Position numbers and translations under genes: made by a program
In this document: positions 9,960-18,811 of the stretch, in pieces
How positions within the stretch are numbered: position 1 is the first letter of the stretch
Layout of the letters: every line of letters starts with the position of its first letter
The notes under the pieces: model-generated
Databases searched by the model: none
What the model saw: only the letters and a program-made list of their open reading frames with translations
Told to the model about the DNA's origin: nothing
NCBI GenBank assembly: GCA_032881465.1
Contig: CP126168.1
Location: 2,232,001 to 2,296,000, forward strand
Direction: 5' to 3'
From: Parvibaculaceae bacterium PLY_AMNH_Bact1
GTDB taxonomy: Bacteria; Pseudomonadota; Alphaproteobacteria; Parvibaculales; Parvibaculaceae
DNA: 64,000 bases

Positions 9960-11129
9960 TCAAAATGTATTGCGCTTCTGAACCAACCGCCGCTGGTCGG
10001 TTTCTTGGACAAGCACATCGCAAATCTGCTTGCCCGCCGTTCCATCGCCATACGGATTTTGTGCGGCAGCTACCTGCGTACGGTATTGCCCATCGAAGAC
10101 AGCCTTTTTGAGAGCCGCTTCAATCTCCGTTGCGTCATAATCAACAAATTCCACATTTGCCGCGTGCTCACGGCCAACCTGGCGACTCCCCACATTCACC
10201 ACTGGGAGCTTCAGTAACGGCGCTTCAATGATCCCGCAACTGGAATTGCCAACCAGAGCAGCCGCATGACGCATGAGGTTTACAAACACAACCCGCGATA
10301 GGTTTTTGTAAGCAACAAGCTTTGGATGACGGTTCGCATAGTCAGACAGGAGGCGCGACATAGCGTGGTTGCCGGGATCACTGTTGGGGCCCGAAATGAA
10401 AGTGGGTAGATCGCAGGCAACGACCGCATCGAGTGTGGCCTTCATTTGCCGCTCAGCATCATCCATCTCCGGCAATAGTGGGTGCTGAATCATGACGAGA
10501 AAAGGCCCTTCAACAGGTACCACATTCATCATTTTCCAGACACAGGCCAAATCGATTTCAGGTTCATCCACAAGCCGATCAAGACCAGGCGCACCAACAT
10601 TGTGAACGCGCCAAGGTTCCTCTCCAAGACGCAAAACCCGCTCCGCACTGCCAGCCGATGCTGTCATGTGAAGGTGCGCTAACTTTGTAACCGCATGTCT
10701 CACGGAATTATCAATATTGAAATCATCAGCCGTATCGCCACCAGCAATGTGAACGACAGGAATGTCAAGATAGCCACCCGTCAGGGCAACGGTCATGGCC
10801 TCTTCTCTGTCACCAACGACAACTAGAAAGTCAGGTCGTCGAAAAGCGACAACATCGACCAATCCTTGCAATTGGATTGCCGCCGACTTCGCACGAGCAG
10901 CATCACTGTCAGAAGCAAGAAGGTTGTCAATCTTTGCGACGACCGGATACCCATCAGCTTCCACATCCTTGACCGTCAATCCATAGACCGACGCAAGATG
11001 ACTGCCAGTAACAATTACCTCAGGTCGCAATGATTGCGACCGCGATACAGCGTCAATTACGGGGTAAAGGATGTCATATTCAGCCCGTGAGCCAGTAACA
11101 AACATCACACACCGAATGTCAGAAGACAT
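9960..11129 (-). CDS. Hydrolysing UDP/GDP-sugar 2-epimerase (NeuC/LegG family)
   Basis: A 389-residue enzyme that releases a nucleotide and epimerises C2 of a GlcNAc-type sugar, giving ManNAc or its 4-amino-6-deoxy analogue. Visible family segments are FVTGSRAEYDILYPV at the N-terminus, VVGDREEAMTVA, IPVVHIAGGDT, and the C-terminal VGNSSCGIIEAP with its nucleotide-binding loop. It overlaps the acetyltransferase gene by 11 bp and is followed after 12 bp by the deacetylase. With the synthase and cytidylyltransferase it forms the core nonulosonate module. Confidence 0.9.
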   Translation of the reverse strand: MSSDIRCVMFVTGSRAEYDILYPVIDAVSRSQSLRPEVIVTGSHLASVYGLTVKDVEADGYPVVAKIDNLLASDSDAARAKSAAIQLQGLVDVVAFRRPDFLVVVGDREEAMTVALTGGYLDIPVVHIAGGDTADDFNIDNSVRHAVTKLAHLHMTASAGSAERVLRLGEEPWRVHNVGAPGLDRLVDEPEIDLACVWKMMNVVPVEGPFLVMIQHPLLPEMDDAERQMKATLDAVVACDLPTFISGPNSDPGNHAMSRLLSDYANRHPKLVAYKNLSRVVFVNLMRHAAALVGNSSCGIIEAPLLKLPVVNVGSRQVGREHAANVEFVDYDATEIEAALKKAVFDGQYRTQVAAAQNPYGDGTAGKQICDVLVQETDQRRLVQKRNTF

Positions 11130-12072
11130 CGGACATCACCATGCGGACAGACCATGAGCGGCTATCCAGGAGATCACTCCCCGACCCAAGGACCCGTCCA
11201 CCCATATATGTAACGGGACCACCTGCCCTGAAACCGACTTTCTCTATCGCAGGGAACATCGGGTCAAATACAGGCAACCACAAATTGAGCTGCGTTGCAC
11301 CATCACCGCGCGCAATGGCTGCGACACTTCCGATAAGAGCACCGACAGTCTCCGGTGTTGCGGCGAGCTCGACAATATCAACGGCATTTTTGTGACGTTT
11401 AAACACAGCAAGACCTAACCCACCCTCTCCGCCAGCGACGCCAATGCGGTAGTCATTTTCTGGGTCTTCCAGCATCCGCCAATTGTAGTAGGCGATGTCG
11501 CGCCCCAGCGAGACTTTAGCTGGTGAGGGGGCAATACTTGGCAGCCAATCACTAAAGCGATCAACCTGCGCAAAGCTCCGGCCCGGTGTGTCAGGGAACT
11601 TCATATCGTCAATGGACGCTGTCATTAGCGGTACCGGCGCCATATCCTCCCATCCCAAATTCTGTACAAAACCCCGATGACTGTTGCTGTTGGGGAAACC
11701 GAAAACCATCCGGTACCCCTGTTTCGCAAGGCGATCGTATAAGCGCTCAGCCAACTGTGGGAACAGGCCCATCCCCTGATAATCCGGATGAGTCATTATC
11801 GTCATGGACAGCGCGGCTTTACCTGTATCTCTCCCGATCGTTAGTGGCATCGGCGACACAGCATAATGCGCTGCAAGCATGTCTCCATCCCAGGCAAGTT
11901 CGATCATTGGTGCATCAATTGGATTGTCACGATAACGCCAGTTCCAATATTCCTTGGACATAGGCTTTCCGAACGCTGCCTGGAACAACGCCAAGATGGC
12001 CTGCTCGTCACCAGGACGGAAAGGCCGGAAATCCAAATCATGTGCATGAAACGTCGTTGCTGCATTCAACAT
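11119..12072 (-). CDS. GNAT-family acyltransferase, probable nonulosonate-pathway N-acyltransferase
   Basis: A 317-residue protein. The N-terminal half carries a GNAT fold, with a strand and loop around MTIMTHPDYQGMGLFPQLAERL (acetyl-CoA pyrophosphate loop, Q-G-M-G). The C-terminal half (about 180-317) resembles a second, degenerate acetyltransferase-like domain. It occupies the operon place expected for the N-acyltransferase step (LegH). Characterised LegH/PglD enzymes of this step are, as far as I recall, of a different fold (left-handed beta-helix), so this is either a substitute or a late modification enzyme. GGAGAAAACCC precedes its ATG, and it overlaps both neighbours. Confidence 0.8.
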   Translation of the reverse strand: MLNAATTFHAHDLDFRPFRPGDEQAILALFQAAFGKPMSKEYWNWRYRDNPIDAPMIELAWDGDMLAAHYAVSPMPLTIGRDTGKAALSMTIMTHPDYQGMGLFPQLAERLYDRLAKQGYRMVFGFPNSNSHRGFVQNLGWEDMAPVPLMTASIDDMKFPDTPGRSFAQVDRFSDWLPSIAPSPAKVSLGRDIAYYNWRMLEDPENDYRIGVAGGEGGLGLAVFKRHKNAVDIVELAATPETVGALIGSVAAIARGDGATQLNLWLPVFDPMFPAIEKVGFRAGGPVTYMGGRVLGSGSDLLDSRSWSVRMVMSDVF

Positions 12073-13277
12073 GGGTTTTCTCCAAGTGGTACACTTGAGG
12101 GAACGTTAATAAGGCGGGCTTCAATGTTGCGGGCACCATCAAGCGGCATGGAGGGTGCACCGACATACATCGGTAAATCTTTCATCAGAGTCCACGTGGG
12201 TCGCGTCATGAGGCCTGCATCATTCGTGGCTTCAAGAACCGCATCGCGTGTTTCAATTGAAGGCTCGTCAAGCAGGAGGCAGTTCAACCAATAGTTCGCG
12301 CGACCAAAACACCGTTCGCGGAAAGCGCTGACGCCAGCAATAGATTCAAAGGCTGATACATATCGTTCAGCAAGGGAGCGCTTGCGCTCAATGTAGGAGG
12401 GAAGGCTTTCAAGCTGTGCGCAGCCCAATGCTGCATTGAGGTTTGGCAGACGAAAATTATATCCGACAGCATCATGGTCAAAAGCCCACCGATGGGTCAC
12501 TTTCGCTGTTGTCGTCAGATGCTTGGCACGAGCGGCAAGGTCCGCATCATCAGTGACAATCGCCCCACCGCCACCAGTTGTGATAATTTTGTTGCCGTTA
12601 AAACTGATTGCTGCCACCCGGCCGAGCGACCCGCATTTTTCACCTTTGTAGACACTGCCGAGAGACTCAGCTGCATCTTCAACAATCGGAATACCATGCC
12701 GCGCAGCAATCGCGATCAGTGGCTCCATATCCACCGGATGCCCGTAGGTGTGCATCGGAACGATGGCACCCAGGCGGCGCCCTGTCAGGCGGTTTCGGAC
12801 ACCTTCCAGAGAACGCTCTGCAACATCGTGGAGATACAAATCAAGTTTCACTGGATCCAGACCAAGAGTCGTTGGATCGCTATCGACAAAATGAGGGATA
12901 GCCCCGAGATACGAGGCAGCGTTAGGTGTTGCAACAAATGTAAGCGCCGGCATCAGCACCTCGTCCCCCACGCCCACACCAACAATCTCAAGTGCAATCT
13001 GAAGCGCGGCGGTACCGTTTACGACGGCAACACCATGTGCCACGCCAGATTGCGCGGCAACTTCAGATTCAAAACGCTCAACGTAAGAACCAACAGAGGA
13101 AACCCAGCCGGTATCAAGGCAGTCTTTCACATACTCCCACTCCGTCCCTTCAAAGTGGGGTACATGAAGCGGCTGAAAAGAATGATCTTCATCCACGCCA
13201 ATAGCCGAACGGATCCCTGCTACCACTTGAGTAGGATCCACCTGTTCATAAGGCTGATTGAGTGTCGCAAGACCCAT
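12066..13277 (-). CDS. PLP aminotransferase, LegC type (DegT/DnrJ/EryC1 family)
   Basis: A 403-residue sugar aminotransferase, expected to aminate a 4-keto-6-deoxy nucleotide sugar at C4. Lys230 in SFNGNKIITTGGGG is the PLP-binding lysine, and NGTAALQIALE and VEDAAESLGS form the cofactor pocket. The longer leader region around residues 1-40 and HVPHFEGTEWEYVKDCLDTG are typical of the LegC subgroup. I start it at 13277, which has GAGGAG upstream, rather than 12 codons earlier. It begins 10 bp after the SDR gene. A 4-aminotransferase implies a 4-keto substrate, hence a 4,6-dehydratase somewhere in the genome. Confidence 0.9.
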   Translation of the reverse strand: MGLATLNQPYEQVDPTQVVAGIRSAIGVDEDHSFQPLHVPHFEGTEWEYVKDCLDTGWVSSVGSYVERFESEVAAQSGVAHGVAVVNGTAALQIALEIVGVGVGDEVLMPALTFVATPNAASYLGAIPHFVDSDPTTLGLDPVKLDLYLHDVAERSLEGVRNRLTGRRLGAIVPMHTYGHPVDMEPLIAIAARHGIPIVEDAAESLGSVYKGEKCGSLGRVAAISFNGNKIITTGGGGAIVTDDADLAARAKHLTTTAKVTHRWAFDHDAVGYNFRLPNLNAALGCAQLESLPSYIERKRSLAERYVSAFESIAGVSAFRERCFGRANYWLNCLLLDEPSIETRDAVLEATNDAGLMTRPTWTLMKDLPMYVGAPSMPLDGARNIEARLINVPSSVPLGENPC

Positions 13278-13287
13278 AAGGCTCTCC

Positions 13288-14478
13288 TCAGGCGGCGGCT
13301 TCCTCACGCACATCGTAGTTCCCGTAATAACCCGGGATCTCTTCTGAACGCAGATAAAGACCAGATCGAACAGCTTCGATTAGCTCAGGCACAAAAGCTT
13401 TGACGGAGTAGCGCGGTTCAAACCCCAACACATTTTTGATCTTGGCAAAGGACACCCGGTAGTTGCGCGGGTCACTCCCCTTTTCGACATAAGAAACCTT
13501 GCCCTCAATGTGGCTGAGGATTTCATCAATGATCATTGCCTTGGTGTAATTGTTTTCATCTGCGCCAACATTGAACACTTCGCCGCGCACTTTCTCTTCC
13601 GGTGCTTCAAGCACCCGGATGACCGCGCCGGCAATATCGCGCACATGACAGTAAGGACGCCACGTATCCTTGTCGTAGACATCCAGCGCTTCGCCTCGGG
13701 CGAGAGCTGCCGTGAATTCATTTACCGTCAGATCAAACCGCATGCGATGGCTCAGGCCAAATGCTGTGGAGATGCGGAGCACAGTTGGGATCGTCTCAGA
13801 TGTTCTTCCTTGCTCCAGCAAAAACCTCTCAAAATCAACCTTGGTTTCTGCATAGATGGAGAGCGGTTTCAAATCGGACGTTTCGTCCGCAGGCTCGTCA
13901 CTGTCACGCATGCCGTAATTGGAACACGTCGACGTAAAGACAAATTTGTGGATGCCGCGCCCTTCAAGAGCTTTAAAGACTGTCTCTGATCCTGCCTGAT
14001 TAACAGACCGTGTCAGGTCCGGGAATTTTTTGGAAATCGGATCGCCTACCAAGGAGGCCAGCAGCACAACGTCAGTCACACCATCAAGAGCGCGTGCAAG
14101 TGTTGCTTCATCTCGCAGATCACCCATCACCAGACTAAAGCCTGGCTCGTCATAGAGGCCTTCGAGGGAGAGCGAATTGGAGTAAAGAAAATTGTCGAGA
14201 ACGCGGGTTTTGTAGCCGCGCTTCAGCAGCTCGCGCACCATGACAGATCCGACATACCCGGCACCGCCGATAACCAGAACATGCCGCGGTTGAACCATCC
14301 CACGCTTCGCGGACCTGGCAAGTCGAGAGAGCTCGTCCTGCAAGGCGTCAGCGGCAACCCGCGGGTCTTCACCCTCGATTTGCGCGGCGCAATTGCGAAT
14401 CGCCTGAGCGTAAACCTCGTCCATCACGGCGGGCTCGGATTCCCCGTTCTCGCCAATACCGTCAATCGTCAGTGCCAT
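13288..14478 (-). CDS. NAD(P)-dependent extended SDR (epimerase/dehydratase) with N-terminal extension
   Basis: A 396-residue protein and the first gene of the nonulosonate operon. About 65 acidic helical residues precede the Rossmann motif GGAGYVG (71-77). The active site reads TSTCSNYG (182-189) and YAETK (209-213), giving the Ser/Thr-Tyr-Lys triad. Nucleotide-sugar 4,6-dehydratases such as RmlB and LegB carry an Asp/Glu pair after the Thr, which is absent here, so this is more likely an epimerase or reductase. The start at 14478 is chosen because AGGGAG precedes it and the longer frame adds nothing recognisable. It sits where legB normally lies. Confidence 0.85.
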   Translation of the reverse strand: MALTIDGIGENGESEPAVMDEVYAQAIRNCAAQIEGEDPRVAADALQDELSRLARSAKRGMVQPRHVLVIGGAGYVGSVMVRELLKRGYKTRVLDNFLYSNSLSLEGLYDEPGFSLVMGDLRDEATLARALDGVTDVVLLASLVGDPISKKFPDLTRSVNQAGSETVFKALEGRGIHKFVFTSTCSNYGMRDSDEPADETSDLKPLSIYAETKVDFERFLLEQGRTSETIPTVLRISTAFGLSHRMRFDLTVNEFTAALARGEALDVYDKDTWRPYCHVRDIAGAVIRVLEAPEEKVRGEVFNVGADENNYTKAMIIDEILSHIEGKVSYVEKGSDPRNYRVSFAKIKNVLGFEPRYSVKAFVPELIEAVRSGLYLRSEEIPGYYGNYDVREEAAA

Positions 14479-14592
14479 ATTCTGAGGCTCCCTAAGAGGG
14501 GTCGAGGTCCATGAGACCAAGCCCGGAGTCATTGATCCTCAGAATGTCGGGATAATGGTTAATGTCCCCTTTAGAAACCAAGCCTTAACCAT

Positions 14593-14623
14593 AAAAAACG
14601 CCCCTTTCCTGCGGAAAGAGGCG
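14593..14623 (-). terminator. Intrinsic terminator of the adrenodoxin-type ferredoxin gene
   Basis: On the minus strand an 11-bp stem with one mismatch (14623-14613 pairing with 14609-14599, loop of three) is followed by six T residues (14598-14593). It lies 54 bp past the ferredoxin stop and upstream of the nonulosonate operon, so it separates the two transcription units. Confidence 0.85.
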
Positions 14624-14676
14624 TCTCAACAGGGTTACCAGCCCGTCATCAGAATTGGCTTAATCGTGATTTTGGC

Positions 14677-15039
<363 letters not shown>

Positions 15040-15158
15040 TTAAGCGTGCCCGCGCCAAGAAAATGACGCCTGTGTCATTATTTTTCAAGTGGCGATTTGC
15101 CTGAATGTTGACTTAGGCAGCCACCGACCGCTCCGAATAAGCAGCAGGCCGGGAAATA

Positions 15159-15749
15159 TCACGCGTGCTTGCCTGTCGTCCAGCCGGATTTGGCCAAATG
15201 ATCACTCGCATGCGCCACCGGCACCTCTTCCAGCGGGGTTGCCAGCGTGTCATTCCACCGGTTGAGAAAGCCAAAAGCTGAGATCACCGCGACGATATCG
15301 ACAATCTGGTCCTCATCGAAATGAGGTTTGAGAGCCTCAAAATCAGCGTCAGAGACGCCGTTTGGCACCTGGGCGGACAACTGCCCAACAGTGAGCGCCG
15401 CCCTTTCCGCCTCAGAAAAGAGATCGGATGTCTCATACTCCCAGATCTGGGCGAGCTTCTGCGCATCCAGATCGTCCGCATTTTCAGCCCCGTGATGCGT
15501 ATGGGCCTGGCAATAGAGACACCCGGCCGACCGACTGGCCATATAGGCGATCATCTGCCGAAGGCCCGGCGACAGCGCCCCACCCAGATTGACCTGCGCC
15601 ATCATGCTCACAAAGGCTTTTACCAACTCCGGGCGCCGCGCCATGATCAACAAGGAATTGGGCAAGAAACCCATAGAGGCCTCTGCCAAAGCCAGATGGT
15701 CTTCCAGGTCGGGCAGGTCCGCCCGGTCCAATGGTGCCAATCGAGTCAT
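15159..15749 (-). CDS. Carboxymuconolactone decarboxylase / AhpD-like protein
   Basis: A 196-residue helical protein of the AhpD-like superfamily. The redox pair and proton-relay His lie in SAGCLYCQAHTHH; with the upstream Arg-rich helix this matches the peroxidase-related subgroup rather than true decarboxylases. The start at 15749 follows GGGAGGA; the frame extends six codons further. It is transcribed divergently from the desaturase gene. The physiological substrate (peroxide, alkyl hydroperoxide or other) cannot be inferred. Confidence 0.85.
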   Translation of the reverse strand: MTRLAPLDRADLPDLEDHLALAEASMGFLPNSLLIMARRPELVKAFVSMMAQVNLGGALSPGLRQMIAYMASRSAGCLYCQAHTHHGAENADDLDAQKLAQIWEYETSDLFSEAERAALTVGQLSAQVPNGVSDADFEALKPHFDEDQIVDIVAVISAFGFLNRWNDTLATPLEEVPVAHASDHLAKSGWTTGKHA

Positions 15750-15973
15750 ATATTCCTCCCAGAACAAGCCAGATCAAGATGGTGACGCTTAGAGAGCGCC
15801 CGCCTTTGGGTTTAGGCTAGGCGGTGAGCCGCGGCATCACCAGTGGAGCGAGATCACAATTAGCTGATCCGGCCCTCAGCTGATCCCGACACGCGTTTGC
15901 ATTTCGCTGCGGAGAACGGACATACTCACTGGAGCAAAATTTACCTGAACAAAAAGACAAAACGGGCCACACC

Positions 15974-16837
15974 ATGCTTCCAGAACACAGAGCGCACAGC
16001 GAGACCATGGCCCAAAATGCAAATGCCATGGTGGACGGCATTGTCTGGCAGACCATCGCTCTTTCGCTGGGCTGTGCAGCGATCATTGTCGGCACGATGA
16101 CGGCGGGGGCGCTGAACGCCATCCCGCTCTGGGCGGTCTCACTCATCATCTATGTGAGCGTTTACTTAAGCTACACCGCGCTTCACGAGGCAGTGCATCA
16201 GAACATTACCGGCATGCGGAAGGACCTCGCCTGGATCAACAAGGCGATCGGCACCCTCTCCTCTTTCTTCCTCGTACATTCCTACGAGATGCACAAAACC
16301 ATTCACCTGACTCATCACCGCAACACCAACGATCCGGAACACGACCCGGACCATTGGGTGAATGGCTCAAACTTTCTGATGACCTGCTTGCGCAGCGGCA
16401 CGCTGTTCAACGGCTACTTCTTCTATTGCTACAAGCATTGGGACGACCCGCAAATGCGCCGTGCCTACTGGATCGGTTTGCGCGACACTTTCCTCTCTCT
16501 AGGGGCCATCGCGCTGATTGCGGTGTTTGTCGATTGGAAACTCGCCGTCTTCGGGTTTCTGGTGCCCGCAACATTTGCCATGATGACCCTCGGTGTCTTC
16601 TTCGACTATCTCGTCCACGTGCCCTACAAAGCCCGCGCGCGCTTTGAGAACACCCGTGTCATTGTCTTTCCTCGCTGGCTCGACACGATTGTTACCTGGG
16701 CCTATGTGCAGCAGAACTATCACGGCGTGCACCACGCCTTTCCGCGCATTCCCTTTACGAAATATCGGCACTTTTTCCGCACAACGGAGGAAGATGTGGT
16801 TGAAGCAGGCATGCCTGTCGCCCGCCCTCTCGGATAA
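15974..16837 (+). CDS. Membrane fatty-acid desaturase / carotenoid oxygenase-like di-iron enzyme
   Basis: A 287-residue integral membrane protein with the three His boxes of the fatty-acid desaturase superfamily: HEAVHQ (71-76), HLTHH (111-115) and a C-terminal HGVHH (about 249-253). Hydrophobic segments lie at about 25-65, 90-100 and 165-205. The short first box and spacing resemble beta-carotene ketolase/hydroxylase-like and sterol-type members as much as acyl desaturases, so the substrate is open. An alternative ATG at 16007 would shorten it by 11 residues; neither start has a strong ribosome binding site. The sulfatase gene begins 16 bp downstream, suggesting co-expression. Confidence 0.85.
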   Translation: MLPEHRAHSETMAQNANAMVDGIVWQTIALSLGCAAIIVGTMTAGALNAIPLWAVSLIIYVSVYLSYTALHEAVHQNITGMRKDLAWINKAIGTLSSFFLVHSYEMHKTIHLTHHRNTNDPEHDPDHWVNGSNFLMTCLRSGTLFNGYFFYCYKHWDDPQMRRAYWIGLRDTFLSLGAIALIAVFVDWKLAVFGFLVPATFAMMTLGVFFDYLVHVPYKARARFENTRVIVFPRWLDTIVTWAYVQQNYHGVHHAFPRIPFTKYRHFFRTTEEDVVEAGMPVARPLG

Positions 16838-16853
16838 GCGACAAACGCCCGAC

Positions 16854-18371
16854 ATGACAAAGCCTCTCAACGTTCTTTTCATCACCGCAGACCAATGGCG
16901 CGGCGACTGCCTCTCGGCCCTCGACCATCCCGTGGTGAAAACACCCAACCTTGATGCGCTTGGCGAGGACGGCATGATGTTCACCCGGCACTATGCGAAC
17001 GCCGTGCCCTGCGCGCCGAGCCGTGCCTCGCTGCACACCGGCCTCTACCTGCAGAACCACCGCGCCTGCACCAATGGCACGCCGCTTGATGCCCGCCACA
17101 CCAACTGGGCACTGGAGGCGGAGAAGATCGGCTATGACCGAGTGCTGATTGGCTATACGGACACAGCAAACGATCCCCGCGAATTGCAGGACGACAGCCC
17201 CTGGCTCCGCACGTACGAAGGCCCGCTGCCAGGCATTCGCCCCATCGCCATGATGGGCACCTGGCCGGGCCCCTGGGCCGACTACCTGAAAGACAAGGGT
17301 TATCCCCTGCCCGAAGATTTGCGCCAGACCTTCGGGCTCCGCGATGAAGGCCCGGACTATGAGCATGGCCGTGCGAGCCCAAAGCCGCTTGTCTATCCGG
17401 CCGAGGATAATGACACCGCCTATCAGGTGGATCGCTGCATGGAGTATATGGGCAAGACACAAGACCCCTTCATCATGCATCTGTCGCTCCTGCGTCCTCA
17501 CCCGCCCTGGGTGGCAAGCGAGCCGTACGCGTCCATGTATGACCCGGAAAGCCTGCCCGGCTACATCCGTGCAGAAACGCCGGGAGAAGAAGGCGCCATC
17601 CATCCCTGGCTCGAACATCAGTTGGAGCACCGCCACTATCTCGCACCCGACAATGACAAGAAGCAGCGGCGCATGAAGGCAGTCTATTACGGCCTCATGA
17701 CGGAGGTGGATTACCAGATCGGGCGGTTAATCGCGTTCCTGAAAGAGAGCGGCCAGTACGACAACACGCTCATCATCTTCACCTCAGACCATGGGGAGCA
17801 GATGGGTGACCATTGGCTGATTGGTAAGACCGGCTATTTCGACGGCTCCTATCATATTCCGCTGATCATTCGTGACCCGCGCGCAGGCGAAACGCGTGGC
17901 ACCCGCATCGACGCCTTCACGGAAAATGTGGACATCATGCCGACGTTGCTCTCGAGCATCGGCGCGCCCGTCCCGCCTCATTGCGATGGGCGGTCACTGG
18001 GCCCCGTTCTGGAAAGCGGCAGTGTGCCCCGCGACTGGCGCACGGAAGCCCACTGGGAATATGACTTTCGCGATCCGGCAGACGACAAGGCAGAACAGCG
18101 TCTCGGCATCACGCTGCATCAATGCACCATGAATGTGATCCGCTCAGAGAAATACAAATACGTCCACTTCACCAATCTGCCCCCGCTCTTTTTCGATCTG
18201 CAAAAAGACCCGGACGAACTGATGAACCGCGCGAACGATCCCGACTATCTGCCGCTGGTGCTGGAGTTCGCCCAAAAAATGCTCTCTTGGCGCATGGCCC
18301 ATGACGAAGCCACCCTCACCCACGTCACCCTGACAGACGATGGGCCGGTGGAACGAGCCGCACAGCGCTAG
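16854..18371 (+). CDS. Type I sulfatase / phosphonate monoester hydrolase family
   Basis: A 505-residue hydrolase of the alkaline phosphatase superfamily. Cys53 in CAPSRASLHTG is the formylglycine precursor (C-x-P-S-R). Metal ligands are seen in FITADQWRGD and TSDHGEQMGDH. There is no signal peptide, so it acts in the cytoplasm, as phosphonate monoester hydrolases and choline-sulfatase-like enzymes do; the sequence does not say whether the ester is a sulfate, phosphonate or phosphodiester. The start at 16854 is the first Met with sulfatase homology; the open frame upstream only overlaps the desaturase gene in another frame. A formylglycine-generating enzyme must be encoded elsewhere. Confidence 0.9.
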   Translation: MTKPLNVLFITADQWRGDCLSALDHPVVKTPNLDALGEDGMMFTRHYANAVPCAPSRASLHTGLYLQNHRACTNGTPLDARHTNWALEAEKIGYDRVLIGYTDTANDPRELQDDSPWLRTYEGPLPGIRPIAMMGTWPGPWADYLKDKGYPLPEDLRQTFGLRDEGPDYEHGRASPKPLVYPAEDNDTAYQVDRCMEYMGKTQDPFIMHLSLLRPHPPWVASEPYASMYDPESLPGYIRAETPGEEGAIHPWLEHQLEHRHYLAPDNDKKQRRMKAVYYGLMTEVDYQIGRLIAFLKESGQYDNTLIIFTSDHGEQMGDHWLIGKTGYFDGSYHIPLIIRDPRAGETRGTRIDAFTENVDIMPTLLSSIGAPVPPHCDGRSLGPVLESGSVPRDWRTEAHWEYDFRDPADDKAEQRLGITLHQCTMNVIRSEKYKYVHFTNLPPLFFDLQKDPDELMNRANDPDYLPLVLEFAQKMLSWRMAHDEATLTHVTLTDDGPVERAAQR

Positions 18372-18404
18372 TTAAACCCACTAACGCCACCAAAAACAAA
18401 AGCT

Positions 18405-18704
18405 GTCACCCCGGCCCCCGAGCCGGGGTCCATACTAGCTCAATGTCTGACGGAATTCCCAATGGATCCCGGATCAAGTCCGGGATGACACCAGTGCGTG
18501 AGGCACAGACTACCAACAAATAGAAGCCGTCACCCCCGGACTTGTTCCGGGGGTCCAGGAGCGACAAGCTCTTGCAATGGAGAAACACTTCTATGGCTGC
18601 CTCATGGCACGTGGATGTGATGGTGATATCTCTTCAAACACCTACGCCAATGGCAATTCAGAGCACTCTCACCCTGGATTGCCGGAACAAGTCCGGCAAT
18701 GACG
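18405..18704. repeat. Cluster of four REP-like palindromes
   Basis: Four imperfect palindromes lie at 18405-18432, 18463-18490, 18529-18558 and 18674-18704. They share a core of the form TGGA-YCCGG-(A/T)(A/T)CAAGTCCGG-ATGAC and alternate in orientation (1 and 3 reversed, 2 and 4 forward), like the paired units of BIME elements. Such elements are frequent in alphaproteobacterial intergenic DNA. They fill most of the 440-bp gap between the sulfatase and the HEPN-motif gene; I see no coding sequence in that gap. Confidence 0.8.
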
Positions 18705-18811
18705 TATGTGTGGTGGCAATGCCGCAATCCAAAACAGAAATTTTCGCTAGCAACAGTTCACAGGGACTCCTATCGTCTTTCATTATTAGGATTTAGAACT
18801 CACGAGACAAT

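Noticed and set aside
12474-13403. Plus-strand frame of 309 codons opposite the aminotransferase
   Set aside because: It lies opposite a well-supported PLP aminotransferase and encodes no recognisable protein.
16755-17636. Minus-strand frame of 293 codons opposite the sulfatase
   Set aside because: The sulfatase motifs read on the other strand and the frame has no family signature.
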